Shown here piece after piece: positions 7,789 through 16,674 of a stretch of DNA of 64,000 nucleotides. Made by a program: the position numbers and the translations under genes. Numbering within the stretch: position 1 is the first letter of the stretch; each line of letters begins with the position of its first letter. Source of the stretch: Alsobacter sp045348435 (GTDB lineage: Bacteria; Pseudomonadota; Alphaproteobacteria; Rhizobiales; Beijerinckiaceae); NCBI RefSeq assembly GCF_045348435.1, contig NZ_CP157484.1, positions 4,960,001 through 5,024,000 of the forward strand, written 5' to 3'. A model generated the notes under the pieces. That model saw nothing but the letters and a program-made list of their open reading frames with translations, had not been told where the DNA came from and ran no database searches.

Positions 7789-9565
7789 CGATGGCGTCCT
7801 GAGCCGGCCGGACCGGCTGGTCGATGAACTGCGCCTTGGCCAGCGTCGCAAAGCGGCCGCCCTTGGCCACCAGTTCGTCGAAGGTGCCCGATTCGACGAT
7901 CCGGGCCTGGTCGAACACCAGGATGCGGTCGGCTGACCGGATCGTCGCGAGCCTGTGGGCGATCACGAAGGTCGTCCGCCCCGCCATGACTTCCTCCAGG
8001 GCCAGCTGAAGCTTCTGCTCGGTCGTCGCGTCGAGCGCGGAGGTCGCCTCGTCCAGGATCAGGATCGGCGGGTCCTTCAGGAGCGCCCTGGCGATGGAGA
8101 TGCGCTGGCGTTCGCCGCCCGACAGCGATCGTCCGCGCTCGCCCACCATCGTGTCGACGCCGGCCGGAAGCCGTTTGATGAACTCGGACGCCTGGGCGCG
8201 TTCCAGCGCGAGCTGGATCTCGGCGTCCGTCGCGTCAGGCTTGCCGACTTTCAGGTTCTCGTCGATCTCCCGCGCAAACAGCATCGGCTCCTGGAAGACG
8301 ACGCCGATGTTCCGCCGCAGCGAGGTCAGGGACACGTTCCGGATGTCGTGTCCGTCGATCGTGATCCGGCCCGATTGCGGGTCGAAGGCGCGATGCAGCA
8401 GCGCCAGGGTGGTGGACTTGCCAGAGCCGGTCGCCCCGACCAGCGCGACGGTCTCTCCCGGCCGCACCGAGAAGGACACGTCCGCCACGGCCGGACGCTT
8501 GCCGTCATACGAGAAGCTGACCGAATCGAACGTCACCTCGCCGACGGCCCGGCCGAGATCCGGCGCGCCCGGGGCGTCCCGCACGGCCGGCGTCGTGTCC
8601 AGCACGTCGAAGAACTCGCGCAGCTTCGGCACCTGCAGGAACAGCGTGTTGATGAAGGTGACCACCTGCTCCATCTTGGCGATCAGCATGGTGGCGAGGC
8701 TCATGAACGCCACGATCTGGCCGACGGTCGCAAGGCCCTTCAGGTTGAGATAGGTGCCGAGCAGGAAGATGCCGAGGATCGTCAGCGTGGCGGAAGCCCG
8801 CGTTGCGACGGCCGCCACCGCCCACCAGGACAGCACCGGGATCTGCGCGCTCAGCAGCTGGTCGGTTAGGCTGCGCATGGCCCGCGTCTCATGCTCGATG
8901 CGGGTGAAGCTCTGGATCACCGGCACGTTGCCGAGCGCGTCCGACGCATGCTCGGCCAGCGACGAGTTATAGCGCTCCACCGAGCCCTGCATCGTCTCGG
9001 TCTTGCGAAGCACGCCCGCGGTGAGGAGCGTAAAGACGAGCAGGAGCAGCAGCAGCAGCCCGCCCAGGCGCCAGTTGATGAACAGGCTCAGCGGCAGCAG
9101 CACCACCAGCGTCACGAAGGACGCGAAGTGCTCGCGGAAGAACGACAGCAGCAGCCCCTGCATGCCGCCGGCTCCGTCCAGCATCACCTTGAGGACGCGC
9201 CCCGAATGGGTCGCGGCGTGGAAGGAGAGCGGCAAAGTCAGCACATGCTCGAAGAAGTTGGCCATCACGGCGAGCCGGCGGCGATGCGCGATGCGGTCTG
9301 CATGCAGCGCCACCAGCACCCCGCCCCCGATGGTGAACAGGCCGAACAGCACCCACACGGAGATCAGCGGCGCGAGCTCGCCCCAGCTCGGCGCGACTCC
9401 GGTCGCCTGCGCGTGCGACAGCAGGTCGATGATTCGGCCAAACAGCAGCGGCTCGGCGAACTGCGCGATGGCCAGCCCCACATTGGCGACGGCCAGGAGG
9501 ACGCCCAGCCGCGCCTCGGGCCCGAGTTGCCGCAGCACGCGAAGATAGAGCCGAAAGGTGAGCAT
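7778..9565 (-). CDS. ndvA: Cyclic beta-1,2-glucan ABC exporter
   Basis: This 595-residue half-size ABC exporter has an N-terminal domain of about six membrane segments (residues 20-310). The C-terminal ATPase has Walker A GATGSGKST (377-385), signature LSGGERQ (481-487) and Walker B LILDEATSALD. The start MLTFRLYLRVLRQLG and the overall sequence match the NdvA/ChvA glucan exporters of Rhizobium, Agrobacterium and Brucella, which move cyclic beta-1,2-glucan into the periplasm for osmoadaptation and host interaction. The partner synthase (ndvB/chvB) is not in the window. Confidence 0.9.
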   Translation of the reverse strand: MLTFRLYLRVLRQLGPEARLGVLLAVANVGLAIAQFAEPLLFGRIIDLLSHAQATGVAPSWGELAPLISVWVLFGLFTIGGGVLVALHADRIAHRRRLAVMANFFEHVLTLPLSFHAATHSGRVLKVMLDGAGGMQGLLLSFFREHFASFVTLVVLLPLSLFINWRLGGLLLLLLLVFTLLTAGVLRKTETMQGSVERYNSSLAEHASDALGNVPVIQSFTRIEHETRAMRSLTDQLLSAQIPVLSWWAVAAVATRASATLTILGIFLLGTYLNLKGLATVGQIVAFMSLATMLIAKMEQVVTFINTLFLQVPKLREFFDVLDTTPAVRDAPGAPDLGRAVGEVTFDSVSFSYDGKRPAVADVSFSVRPGETVALVGATGSGKSTTLALLHRAFDPQSGRITIDGHDIRNVSLTSLRRNIGVVFQEPMLFAREIDENLKVGKPDATDAEIQLALERAQASEFIKRLPAGVDTMVGERGRSLSGGERQRISIARALLKDPPILILDEATSALDATTEQKLQLALEEVMAGRTTFVIAHRLATIRSADRILVFDQARIVESGTFDELVAKGGRFATLAKAQFIDQPVRPAQDAIVTG

Positions 9566-9742
9566 CAGGGGTCCCGGAATTGTCCACGAGGGATCTTATT
9601 CCAGTCTGAACGCCCACATGACAACAACGGATCCGTGCTTGAGCGACGCTTAACCGTTCTTTCAGCCGGTCATATCTAGGATGCAACCCGTGTAGGGTGC
9701 AGAAGCGCCCGCCTGTAGCCCAGAACGTCGGGACCCCACGTC

Positions 9743-10510
9743 ATGGATTTCGCAACCGCGGTCGGCCTCGTCCTGGGCATCGGGGTGGTCGTCTTGCTGA
9801 TCGCCATGGGCGGCAGTTTCTCGCTGTACTACGACATCCACGCCGTGATCGTGATCGGTGGCGGCTGCACGGCGGCCACCATCATCCGGTTTCCGTTCTC
9901 GGCGATGCTGCACGGCTTCCCGATGGGGATCAAATTCGCGTTCACGATGCGCAGCATGCATCCGCGCGACCTCATCGACGAGATCACCAAGATCGCCGAC
10001 ACCGTCCGCAAGAGCGGCCCGATGGCGCTCGAGAACGTCCAGGTCGACGACGTGTTCCTGGCGCAGGGCATCCGGTTCCTGGCCGACGGCTACGACCGCG
10101 ACTTCATCCGCGACACCATGGAGCGCGACCGCGACAACTTCCTGCAGCGGCTCGACGAGGGCCAGAAGATCTACCGCCACATCGGCGACGCCGCGCCGGC
10201 CTGGGGCATGATCGGCACGCTGGTCGGCATGGTGCAGATGTTCGCCAACATGGAGGACCCCTCCAAGCTCGGCCCCTTCATGGCGGTCTCGCTCCTGGCG
10301 ACGCTCTATGGCGCGCTCGTCGGCAACCTGCTGTGCCTTCCGATCGCCGACAAACTCCACCTGAAGCTGGAGGAGGAGGACATCTCCCGGACGCTGATCA
10401 TCGACGGGATCCTGCAGATTCGCGACGCCAAGTCCCCGACGATCGTGCGCGAGATGCTGCTCGCCTATCTTCCCGACCACACCCGCCACGACCTGGCCGA
10501 AGCGGCCTGA
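9743..10510 (+). CDS. motA: MotA-type stator protein
   Basis: This 255-residue inner-membrane protein belongs to the MotA/PomA family. There are two N-terminal membrane segments, a cytoplasmic loop with charged residues (DFIRDTMERDRDNFL) that would face the rotor, and two C-terminal segments around PAWGMIGTLVGMVQM and MAVSLLATLYGALVGN. With about 255 residues it is closer to PomA and the short MotA class than to the roughly 290-residue enteric MotA. It is followed 21 nt later by a MotB-type gene, so the pair encodes an ion-driven torque unit. No other flagellar gene is nearby. Confidence 0.85.
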   Translation: MDFATAVGLVLGIGVVVLLIAMGGSFSLYYDIHAVIVIGGGCTAATIIRFPFSAMLHGFPMGIKFAFTMRSMHPRDLIDEITKIADTVRKSGPMALENVQVDDVFLAQGIRFLADGYDRDFIRDTMERDRDNFLQRLDEGQKIYRHIGDAAPAWGMIGTLVGMVQMFANMEDPSKLGPFMAVSLLATLYGALVGNLLCLPIADKLHLKLEEEDISRTLIIDGILQIRDAKSPTIVREMLLAYLPDHTRHDLAEAA

Positions 10511-10531
10511 CCGGCGACGGGGGGCGAGGCG

Positions 10532-11353
10532 ATGGCGCGCAAGAAAGCGGCTCACGGCGGCGGTCACGGGTGGTTCGTCACCTTCGCAGACCTCATGGCG
10601 TTGCTGATGAGCTTCTTCGTCATGCTCACCGCCATGTCGACCCAGGACCAAAAGAAGATGCAGGCGGTCGCAGGCTCGATGCGCGACGCCTTCGGCGTGC
10701 AGCGCGAATCGCGCTTCGCCGGCGTGATCGAGTCCGATGGCATCCCGACGCGGCCTAACCTGAAGAACATCAAGCAGGCCCCGCCCGAGCAGGGTTCCGA
10801 CTTCACGGCGCCGAGCCAGTTCGACCGCCCCGACGACGGCATCGCGGTGACATCGTTCGACCGGGCCTTCGCGCTCGCCGCGGCTTCGCTGCGCCAGGCG
10901 CTGCAGGACATGCCCGAGATCACCGAGGTCTCCAAGAACATCATCATCGAGGAGACCCGCGAGGGTCTCAACGTGTCCCTGGTGGACCAGGACGGCCGGG
11001 CGATGTTCCCGGACGGATCGAAAGAGCCCTTCGATCGCACCCGGCGGGTGCTGGCCGCCATCGCGCCGGCCATCCGCAAGCTGCCGAACCGCCTCGCCAT
11101 CAGCGGGCACACCTCCGCGTCGCGGCCCGGATCGCGGCCGGGCTGGACCGCGTGGGACCTCTCCGTCGGCCGGGCCGCGGTCGTGCGCGAGATCCTGGCG
11201 GGAGCGGGCCTGCCGGAGAACCGGTTCTCGTCCGTGTCCGGCAAGGCCGACACCGAGCCGATGTTCCCGGACAACCCCTATCTGCCGGCGAATCGGCGCG
11301 TCACCATCACTCTGCTGAAGGAAGCGCCGCCGCTCCCCTCCGGCCGGTTCTGA
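10532..11353 (+). CDS. motB: MotB-type stator protein with OmpA-like domain
   Basis: This 273-residue partner of the preceding MotA has one N-terminal membrane helix with the conserved ion-binding Asp at residue 20 (VTFADLMALLMSFFVML). A periplasmic linker and plug region follow. The C-terminal OmpA/MotB peptidoglycan-binding domain contains ISGHTSA and a final NRRVTITLL, at about residues 140-265. It would anchor the stator to the cell wall. Whether it uses protons or sodium cannot be read from the sequence alone. A GC-rich GGGGGG ribosome site precedes the ATG. Confidence 0.87.
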   Translation: MARKKAAHGGGHGWFVTFADLMALLMSFFVMLTAMSTQDQKKMQAVAGSMRDAFGVQRESRFAGVIESDGIPTRPNLKNIKQAPPEQGSDFTAPSQFDRPDDGIAVTSFDRAFALAAASLRQALQDMPEITEVSKNIIIEETREGLNVSLVDQDGRAMFPDGSKEPFDRTRRVLAAIAPAIRKLPNRLAISGHTSASRPGSRPGWTAWDLSVGRAAVVREILAGAGLPENRFSSVSGKADTEPMFPDNPYLPANRRVTITLLKEAPPLPSGRF

Positions 11354-11374
11354 CGCAAGGGCGCCCGCCAGCCC

Positions 11375-11884
11375 TCAGGACGGGCCGCTGCTGACGATGA
11401 TGTCCCAGTAGACGCGGTACTTCGCCCCGGGCCGATCCACGGCCGCGATCCCGAGCCGTCCGCCGGACGGCGCGAGCAGCACCCGGTTGTGGGGCGGCGA
11501 GTCCCGCCAGCCGGAGAAGGCCTCGGCCAGCGTCCGATAGCCCGCCGAGACCCGCTCCGAGCGGCCTCCGACCGACGCCTTTTGCACCCCCACATTCGGA
11601 GTTTCGCCCCAGGTCAACGTGTCATTGTCGGCGACCGTGGCGGCGCGGCGCCGCGCCTCGGCGACGAGTTCGGGGTCGAGCGCCAGCGGTCCAAGCCCGT
11701 TCTTGGCCCGGTAGGCGTTGATCATCGAGACCGCGGCCTCCTCGTCCAGTCGTCCGCCCTGGTCCAGGCGATGGTAAAAGGTCGGCGTCGCCGACGGCGC
11801 GGGCCCTTCGGGCGTCGTGCAGCCCGCCAGGCCGAGGCCGGCGAGAGCCGCCGGGAGCCAGCGGGTCTTCTGGTTGTGGTGCAT
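11375..11884 (-). CDS. CAP (SCP/PR1)-domain lipoprotein
   Basis: This 169-residue secreted protein has a lipoprotein signal ending in the lipobox LAGC. It is followed by a CAP/allergen-V5-like domain (MINAYRAKNGLGPLALDPELVAEARRRA; FSGWRDSPPHNRVLL). Such bacterial proteins are of mostly unknown function at the cell envelope. The ATG overlaps the stop of the large MscS gene upstream (TGATG), so the two are translated as a unit. A GTG codon just before the ATG would add one residue. Confidence 0.82.
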   Translation of the reverse strand: MHHNQKTRWLPAALAGLGLAGCTTPEGPAPSATPTFYHRLDQGGRLDEEAAVSMINAYRAKNGLGPLALDPELVAEARRRAATVADNDTLTWGETPNVGVQKASVGGRSERVSAGYRTLAEAFSGWRDSPPHNRVLLAPSGGRLGIAAVDRPGAKYRVYWDIIVSSGPS

Positions 11885-14466
11885 CACGCCTGGGGGTCCT
11901 CGTCCTTGCCCGCTTCGCTCTGGGCGCGCCCGGCCCCGTTCGGCCCGGTCTCCTGCGTCCGCCGGGGGCGCGGCTGGCCGAAGGTGAGGCGCAGCGCCTC
12001 CACCTCGGCGCGCAGGTCGGAAATGCCCTCGATCTCGAATTTGGGCGGTCCGGGCGGCGTCCCGATGCCGAACTCGCGCAGCCGCCTGAACACCGCGAAG
12101 GTCAGGTCGCTCGACACGCGCGAGACCAGGTCGACGTCGCCGACGAAGCAGATGAGATCGAAGCTGAGTTCGTCGCCCTTGATGGTCTTGAACAGGACGC
12201 GCGGCGGCGGATCCTCCAGCACCTCCTCGTGCTCGCCGGCGACGCTGCGCAGCATCGCGGCGATCTGGTCCGCGTCGGCGTGCCGGGGCGCCGGCACCGA
12301 AATCAGCACCCGGCCGATCCGGTCGGAATGGACCCAGTTCTTGACCACGCCCGACACCAGATTGGAGTTGGGCACGATGAGGGTCCCGCGGTCGAAGGTC
12401 TCGATCTGGGTCGCCCTGACATTGATCTTACGCACATGCCCCTGTTCGCCGCTGACCACGATCCAGTCGCCGACCCGGATGCTGCGCTCGGCCAGGATGA
12501 TCAGGCCGGAGACGAAGTTGTTGACGATGGACTGGAGCCCGAAGCCGATGCCGACGGACAGGGCGCCGGCCACGATGGTCAGCTTGTCCAGGCTCAGCCC
12601 GAGATAGCTCACCGACACGGCCGACGTCAGCACGACGCCCAGATAGCCGATCCCCATCGTGATGGAGTTGCGCAGGCCCGCGTCGAGCGTCGTGTGCGGC
12701 AGGTACTTCGTCCGAAGCCAGCGCTGCACGGCCCGGGTGGCGAAGATGCCGATCGCGAAGAACACCACCGCCAGCAGGACGGTGGAGAGCGACAGGGTCA
12801 CGCCGCCGACCGTTACGCCGAAGAACAGCGCGCGGACCGACGAGAACACATCGCCGGACTCCACCCCCCAGGGCGCGAGCAGCAGCAGCGCCGCGAGCCC
12901 GATCAGGGCGACGCGGCCCAGACCCGACGCCAGGATGCCGATCTGCTCGAGCGACCCGCGCGACAGCCCGACCGTGGCCTGCATCAGCCGCGACGTCCGC
13001 CCCCGGTCCGAGAAGGCGCCCAGCACGAACTCGTCCAGCAGCGTCATCGACAGCATCACGACCGCGGCGACGATGCCCACCCAGGCGATCTGCTCCGCCA
13101 GGAACCAGGCGAAGGAGACGTAGCCCAGCAGCACCGCGACGGCGACCACCGACACCAGGAGCCAGCCCGCGATCCTAAACGGGCCAGTGAGGTCGGGCTC
13201 GGTCGACACATGCGGCCCGAACGCGGCCTCGTCGCAGGAATCGACGCTGCGGATGAGCTGCAGCGTCCGCGCGATCACGCCCGCCACCGCGATGGCGAAC
13301 AGTCCCTTGGTGGCCACCGTGAGCTTCAGGCCGGCCGCGATGCTGGCGTACACCGTCTCCAACACGCGGCTGGCGACCAGCAGCACCGCCACGATCGTGG
13401 CGAGGCGCGTCAGCCAGGTCGCGCGGTCGTCCGAGATGTTGTAGAGGCGCCAGTTCATTCGCCCCGGCGCCAGCAGCCCGTCGGCGAGGCCCTGCACGAA
13501 GCTGATGAAGGCCACGCCGCCCACCAAAGACGCGAACACGGGTTCAAGTCGGTCGGGCAGCAGCTGCAGCGAGCGCACGATCTGGAACAGCAGATAGGCC
13601 GCCAGCACCGGGGCCACCGCGCTGACCAGCGTGATGGTGGCGGCCGCCAGCGCTTTCTGGAACCGGTTGGGCTGGCCCGCGAGCCGGTCGCGCTTAACGA
13701 ACGCGAGAGAAAACCGCCGAACAGGCAGGATCAGGACGAGCGCGAGGGCGAGCGCGCCCGCAAAGGCCGCGGCGCCGGCTGGCGACAGACGCTGCCTCGC
13801 GCGCTCCATGGCGTCGCCGGCCACGATCGAAATCGCCCGGAAATCGTGCGGCGCTGTCCGGAACACGTCGCTCCACAGCCCCGGCGAGACAATGCTCTCC
13901 GAGCCCTGGAACAGCCGCTTGGCGAAGAGGTCCCGGCGGCGGTCCACCACCTCCTTGTCGATCTGGTCCGACTGCACCAACAGCGCGCGGGCGAGGCGGA
14001 TGGTCTCGTCGACGTCGGCCAGGGCCGCCATGCGATCGTCCCGCTCGCGAGAGACGTCGGCGCTCTCCGGCGCGGCCTTGTCGTCCGGCTTGGGGCCGAG
14101 CTCCTTCAGGCGGGACCGGATGGCGTCGGCCCGAGGGGTCAGGTCCGCCACCACCGCCCTCGCCGCGTTGGCGAGCGGCTCGAGCGCCGGCCGGACGGCC
14201 TGCAGGGCCTCGTCGGTCTCCCGGCGGGAGACGCCGGCCTCCAGCTGGTCGAGCTGCAGGCGGATCCCGTCGAGCTTGGCGCGCTGCGCCGTCGCGGTCG
14301 GGGGCGCCTGCTGGGGCGGCGCGGGATCGGCCTGGACGGCGGGCGCCGGATCTTCCTGGGCGAACAGCCACTGCGCCCGCCCGTCTCGGGCGGACGACGC
14401 GAGCCCGGCAAGGGCGAGGGCGGCCATGATGGCGAGGAGCCGGACGGCCCGCAGGCTCAGCAGCAT
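11884..14466 (-). CDS. Large mechanosensitive channel, MscS family with DUF3772-type N-terminus
   Basis: The protein has 860 residues. A signal peptide leads into a roughly 170-residue Gln/Arg-rich periplasmic region with coiled-coil character. Many membrane segments follow (residues 200-610). The C-terminal MscS core contains the pore helix region (LSVGIGFGLQSIVNNFVSG) and the beta domain (VGDWIVVSGEQGHVRKI). The architecture matches the long MscK/DUF3772 channels of alphaproteobacteria, which release solutes on osmotic downshift. It is translationally coupled to a CAP-domain lipoprotein gene. Confidence 0.88.
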   Translation of the reverse strand: MLLSLRAVRLLAIMAALALAGLASSARDGRAQWLFAQEDPAPAVQADPAPPQQAPPTATAQRAKLDGIRLQLDQLEAGVSRRETDEALQAVRPALEPLANAARAVVADLTPRADAIRSRLKELGPKPDDKAAPESADVSRERDDRMAALADVDETIRLARALLVQSDQIDKEVVDRRRDLFAKRLFQGSESIVSPGLWSDVFRTAPHDFRAISIVAGDAMERARQRLSPAGAAAFAGALALALVLILPVRRFSLAFVKRDRLAGQPNRFQKALAAATITLVSAVAPVLAAYLLFQIVRSLQLLPDRLEPVFASLVGGVAFISFVQGLADGLLAPGRMNWRLYNISDDRATWLTRLATIVAVLLVASRVLETVYASIAAGLKLTVATKGLFAIAVAGVIARTLQLIRSVDSCDEAAFGPHVSTEPDLTGPFRIAGWLLVSVVAVAVLLGYVSFAWFLAEQIAWVGIVAAVVMLSMTLLDEFVLGAFSDRGRTSRLMQATVGLSRGSLEQIGILASGLGRVALIGLAALLLLAPWGVESGDVFSSVRALFFGVTVGGVTLSLSTVLLAVVFFAIGIFATRAVQRWLRTKYLPHTTLDAGLRNSITMGIGYLGVVLTSAVSVSYLGLSLDKLTIVAGALSVGIGFGLQSIVNNFVSGLIILAERSIRVGDWIVVSGEQGHVRKINVRATQIETFDRGTLIVPNSNLVSGVVKNWVHSDRIGRVLISVPAPRHADADQIAAMLRSVAGEHEEVLEDPPPRVLFKTIKGDELSFDLICFVGDVDLVSRVSSDLTFAVFRRLREFGIGTPPGPPKFEIEGISDLRAEVEALRLTFGQPRPRRTQETGPNGAGRAQSEAGKDEDPQA

Positions 14467-14581
14467 GTCGTCCTTTCGGTCGGTGGGGCGGGACGCCGCG
14501 AATCGAAGCTCCGACTGATGGGCGATGGATGCGACGCAAGCAAGGCGCAGCTGGAGGAAGCTCCGACGCCAGCCCGGGCGC

Positions 14582-15118
14582 TCAGTCCTTCTGGGCCTTG
14601 TAGCGCTCGACGCCCTCGAGGATCAGCTTGCGCGCCTCGTCGGCGTCTCCCCAGCGGACCACCTTGACCCACTTGTTGGTCTCCAGGTCCTTGTAGTGCT
14701 CGAAGAAGTGCTTGATCTGGTCGATCGTGATCGCCGGGAGATCCGTGTAGTTCTGGACGTTCTCGTAGCGGCGCGTCAGCTTGGGCGATGGGACGGCCAC
14801 GATCTTCTCGTCGCCGCCTGCCTCATCCTCCATGAACAGCACCCCGACCGGGCGCACGCTCATCACCGCGCCGGGCACAATGGCGCGGGTGTTGGCCACG
14901 ATGACGTCACAGGGGTCGCCGTCGTCCGAAAGCGTATGGGGGATGAAGCCATAATTGCCGGGATAGCGCATCGACGTGTAGAGGAAGCGGTCCACCACCA
15001 GCGCGCCGGAGGCCTTGTCCATCTCGTATTTGATGGGCTCGCCGCCGATCGGCACCTCGATGATGACGTTGATCTCGTGAGGCGGATTCTTGCCGATCGA
15101 CACCGCGTCTATGCGCAT
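14582..15118 (-). CDS. ppa: Inorganic pyrophosphatase
   Basis: This is a 178-residue soluble family I pyrophosphatase, which hydrolyses pyrophosphate released by biosynthesis. It contains the signature DGDPCDVIV with the three metal-binding aspartates, the motif YPGNYGFIPHTLS, and the usual C-terminal region (HFFEHYKDLE). The start is placed at MRIDAVSIGKNPP, the usual N-terminus of alphaproteobacterial enzymes; an upstream in-frame codon would add 15 atypical residues. Confidence 0.95.
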   Translation of the reverse strand: MRIDAVSIGKNPPHEINVIIEVPIGGEPIKYEMDKASGALVVDRFLYTSMRYPGNYGFIPHTLSDDGDPCDVIVANTRAIVPGAVMSVRPVGVLFMEDEAGGDEKIVAVPSPKLTRRYENVQNYTDLPAITIDQIKHFFEHYKDLETNKWVKVVRWGDADEARKLILEGVERYKAQKD

Positions 15119-15239
15119 CAGGATTCTCCGGAAGGCCGGCTCTCGCGCCGGCGGCAAGTGCAAGGTCCGCGGTATCTAGACGGAGGCCCGGGACGCGGCA
15201 AGGATGACTTTCCGGGCATGGACGCCTTCGAACCGAGCC

Positions 15240-15746
15240 TCAGCTCCACCCGAAGGCGTAGCGCTGGCGCACCTCGGAGCCGAAATGCTCCTCCATTTCG
15301 CGGACCTTGATGCCCCCGAGATGGCGGTAGAACCCGATGGCGCGGTCGTTGTCGGCGAGCGACCAGACGATCAGCCCACCCATGCGGTGGCCGATCAGGT
15401 CGCGGCGGGCTGCGTCGAACAGCCGCCGTCCGAAACCGAGCCCCTGGAACTCGGGCGAGAGATAAAGCTCGAAGATCTCGCCCCGGTACGGGGACACCGC
15501 CAGACGGTTGCGGCCGTAGCTCGCATAGCCTCGGACCTTGTCGTCGAATTCGAGCACCGCGATGCGCCCGCCTCTGGCGATGATGCGGCTCCACCATTGC
15601 GGGCCGCGCCGCTGCACCATGCGCTCCAGGTCCCGTCCCGGGATGATGCCGCGATAGGCTTCGCGCCACGCCGCATCGTGCACGGCGGCGACCCCCGCGG
15701 CGTCGTCGGGCCTTGCGAGACGGATGGAGATGGCGGCCTGGGTCAC
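15240..15746 (-). CDS. GNAT-family N-acetyltransferase
   Basis: This 168-residue acyl-CoA-dependent acetyltransferase has motif A (LYLSPEFQGLGFGRRLF) at about residues 95-112 and a C-terminal NDRAIGFYRHLG typical of the family. It starts at a GTG (VTQAAISIRLARPDDAAG); a longer frame upstream reads through Arg/Pro-rich sequence that does not look coding. The substrate is unknown. It is divergent from the phosphatase-like gene. Confidence 0.82.
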   Translation of the reverse strand: MTQAAISIRLARPDDAAGVAAVHDAAWREAYRGIIPGRDLERMVQRRGPQWWSRIIARGGRIAVLEFDDKVRGYASYGRNRLAVSPYRGEIFELYLSPEFQGLGFGRRLFDAARRDLIGHRMGGLIVWSLADNDRAIGFYRHLGGIKVREMEEHFGSEVRQRYAFGWS

Positions 15747-15942
15747 ATGGGAAGAATAGGCCCGCCGAGATCGCGTCGTAAAGCCCGATCCGCGAGCCGG
15801 CCCGCCAAGCTCCAGCCCCCACGAGGGGTGGGGATTGCGGCGGGCGCCGGCGGCTGGTATGGCGCGCAGCCATGACCTGCGGCGCGCCGGATCGCGCCGC
15901 GACGCCGGACAGACATCGCCGGACCGAAACCTCGCCGGAGCC

Positions 15943-16674
15943 GTGGCCGACTTGCTCAAGCGCTCGATGAAGCCGGAGGACCGCTATGCCCGCCGCATGG
16001 CGCGCATCGAACGTTGGGATCGCCCGATCGCCGGCCTGTGGGACCGTGTCCGCGCCTGGACCAACATGCTGGCGTCGGACCACGGCGTGTTCCGGCTGGC
16101 CTACCTCAACCGTCACCAGGTGACGCCTAAATTCTGGCGCGCCGCCCAGCCGGCACCGGCCGACATCCGCGCCGCCGCGAAGGCCGGCGTGCGCACGGTG
16201 GTGAATTTGCGCGGCGGGCGCCAGCACGGCTCCTGGCCGCTCGAGAAGGAAGCCTGCGAGCGCGAGGGCCTCGCCTTGGTCGACTTCGTTGTCCGCTCGC
16301 GCGGCGCTCCGGACCGCGAGTCGGTGCTGGCCGCCAAAGCGTTCTTCGACACGCTCGACTACCCGGCGCTCGTCCACTGCAAGTCAGGGGCCGACCGCGC
16401 CGGCTTCATGTCGGCGCTCTATCTGCTGATCCACGAGAACAGGCCGCTGGACGAGGCCGTGGCGCAGCTCGGCCTGCGCTATGGGCATTTCAAGTTCGCC
16501 AAGACCGGGATCCTCGACGCGTTTTTCGAAAAATACCGCACCGAGGGGCTCGCGCGGGGCGTGCCGTTCCTGGAATGGGTCGAGACCATCTACGACCCGG
16601 AGGCATTGGAGCGCGAATTTCGCCCGAGCTTCTGGTCCGACGTCGTGGTCGACGGGCTTCTCAGACGCGAGTGA
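15943..16674 (+). CDS. Tyrosine/dual-specificity phosphatase-like protein
   Basis: This protein of about 243 residues carries the Cys-based phosphatase signature HCKSGADRAG (HCX5R) at about residues 142-151, preceded by a VRTVVNLRGG strand. Close relatives with the same RRMARxxRWDRP N-terminus occur widely in Hyphomicrobiales, but I know of no assigned substrate. The start is uncertain. GTG at 15943 keeps the LLKR start seen in relatives; ATG at 15967 and an upstream ATG at 15835 are alternatives. The 3' end overlaps the convergent MsbA-type gene by 14 nt. Confidence 0.78.
   Translation: MADLLKRSMKPEDRYARRMARIERWDRPIAGLWDRVRAWTNMLASDHGVFRLAYLNRHQVTPKFWRAAQPAPADIRAAAKAGVRTVVNLRGGRQHGSWPLEKEACEREGLALVDFVVRSRGAPDRESVLAAKAFFDTLDYPALVHCKSGADRAGFMSALYLLIHENRPLDEAVAQLGLRYGHFKFAKTGILDAFFEKYRTEGLARGVPFLEWVETIYDPEALEREFRPSFWSDVVVDGLLRRE

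Noticed and set aside
12229..14667. An 812-codon plus-strand frame
   Set aside because: Antisense to the MscS gene; composition dominated by Arg, Gln, Asp and His repeats and no domain.
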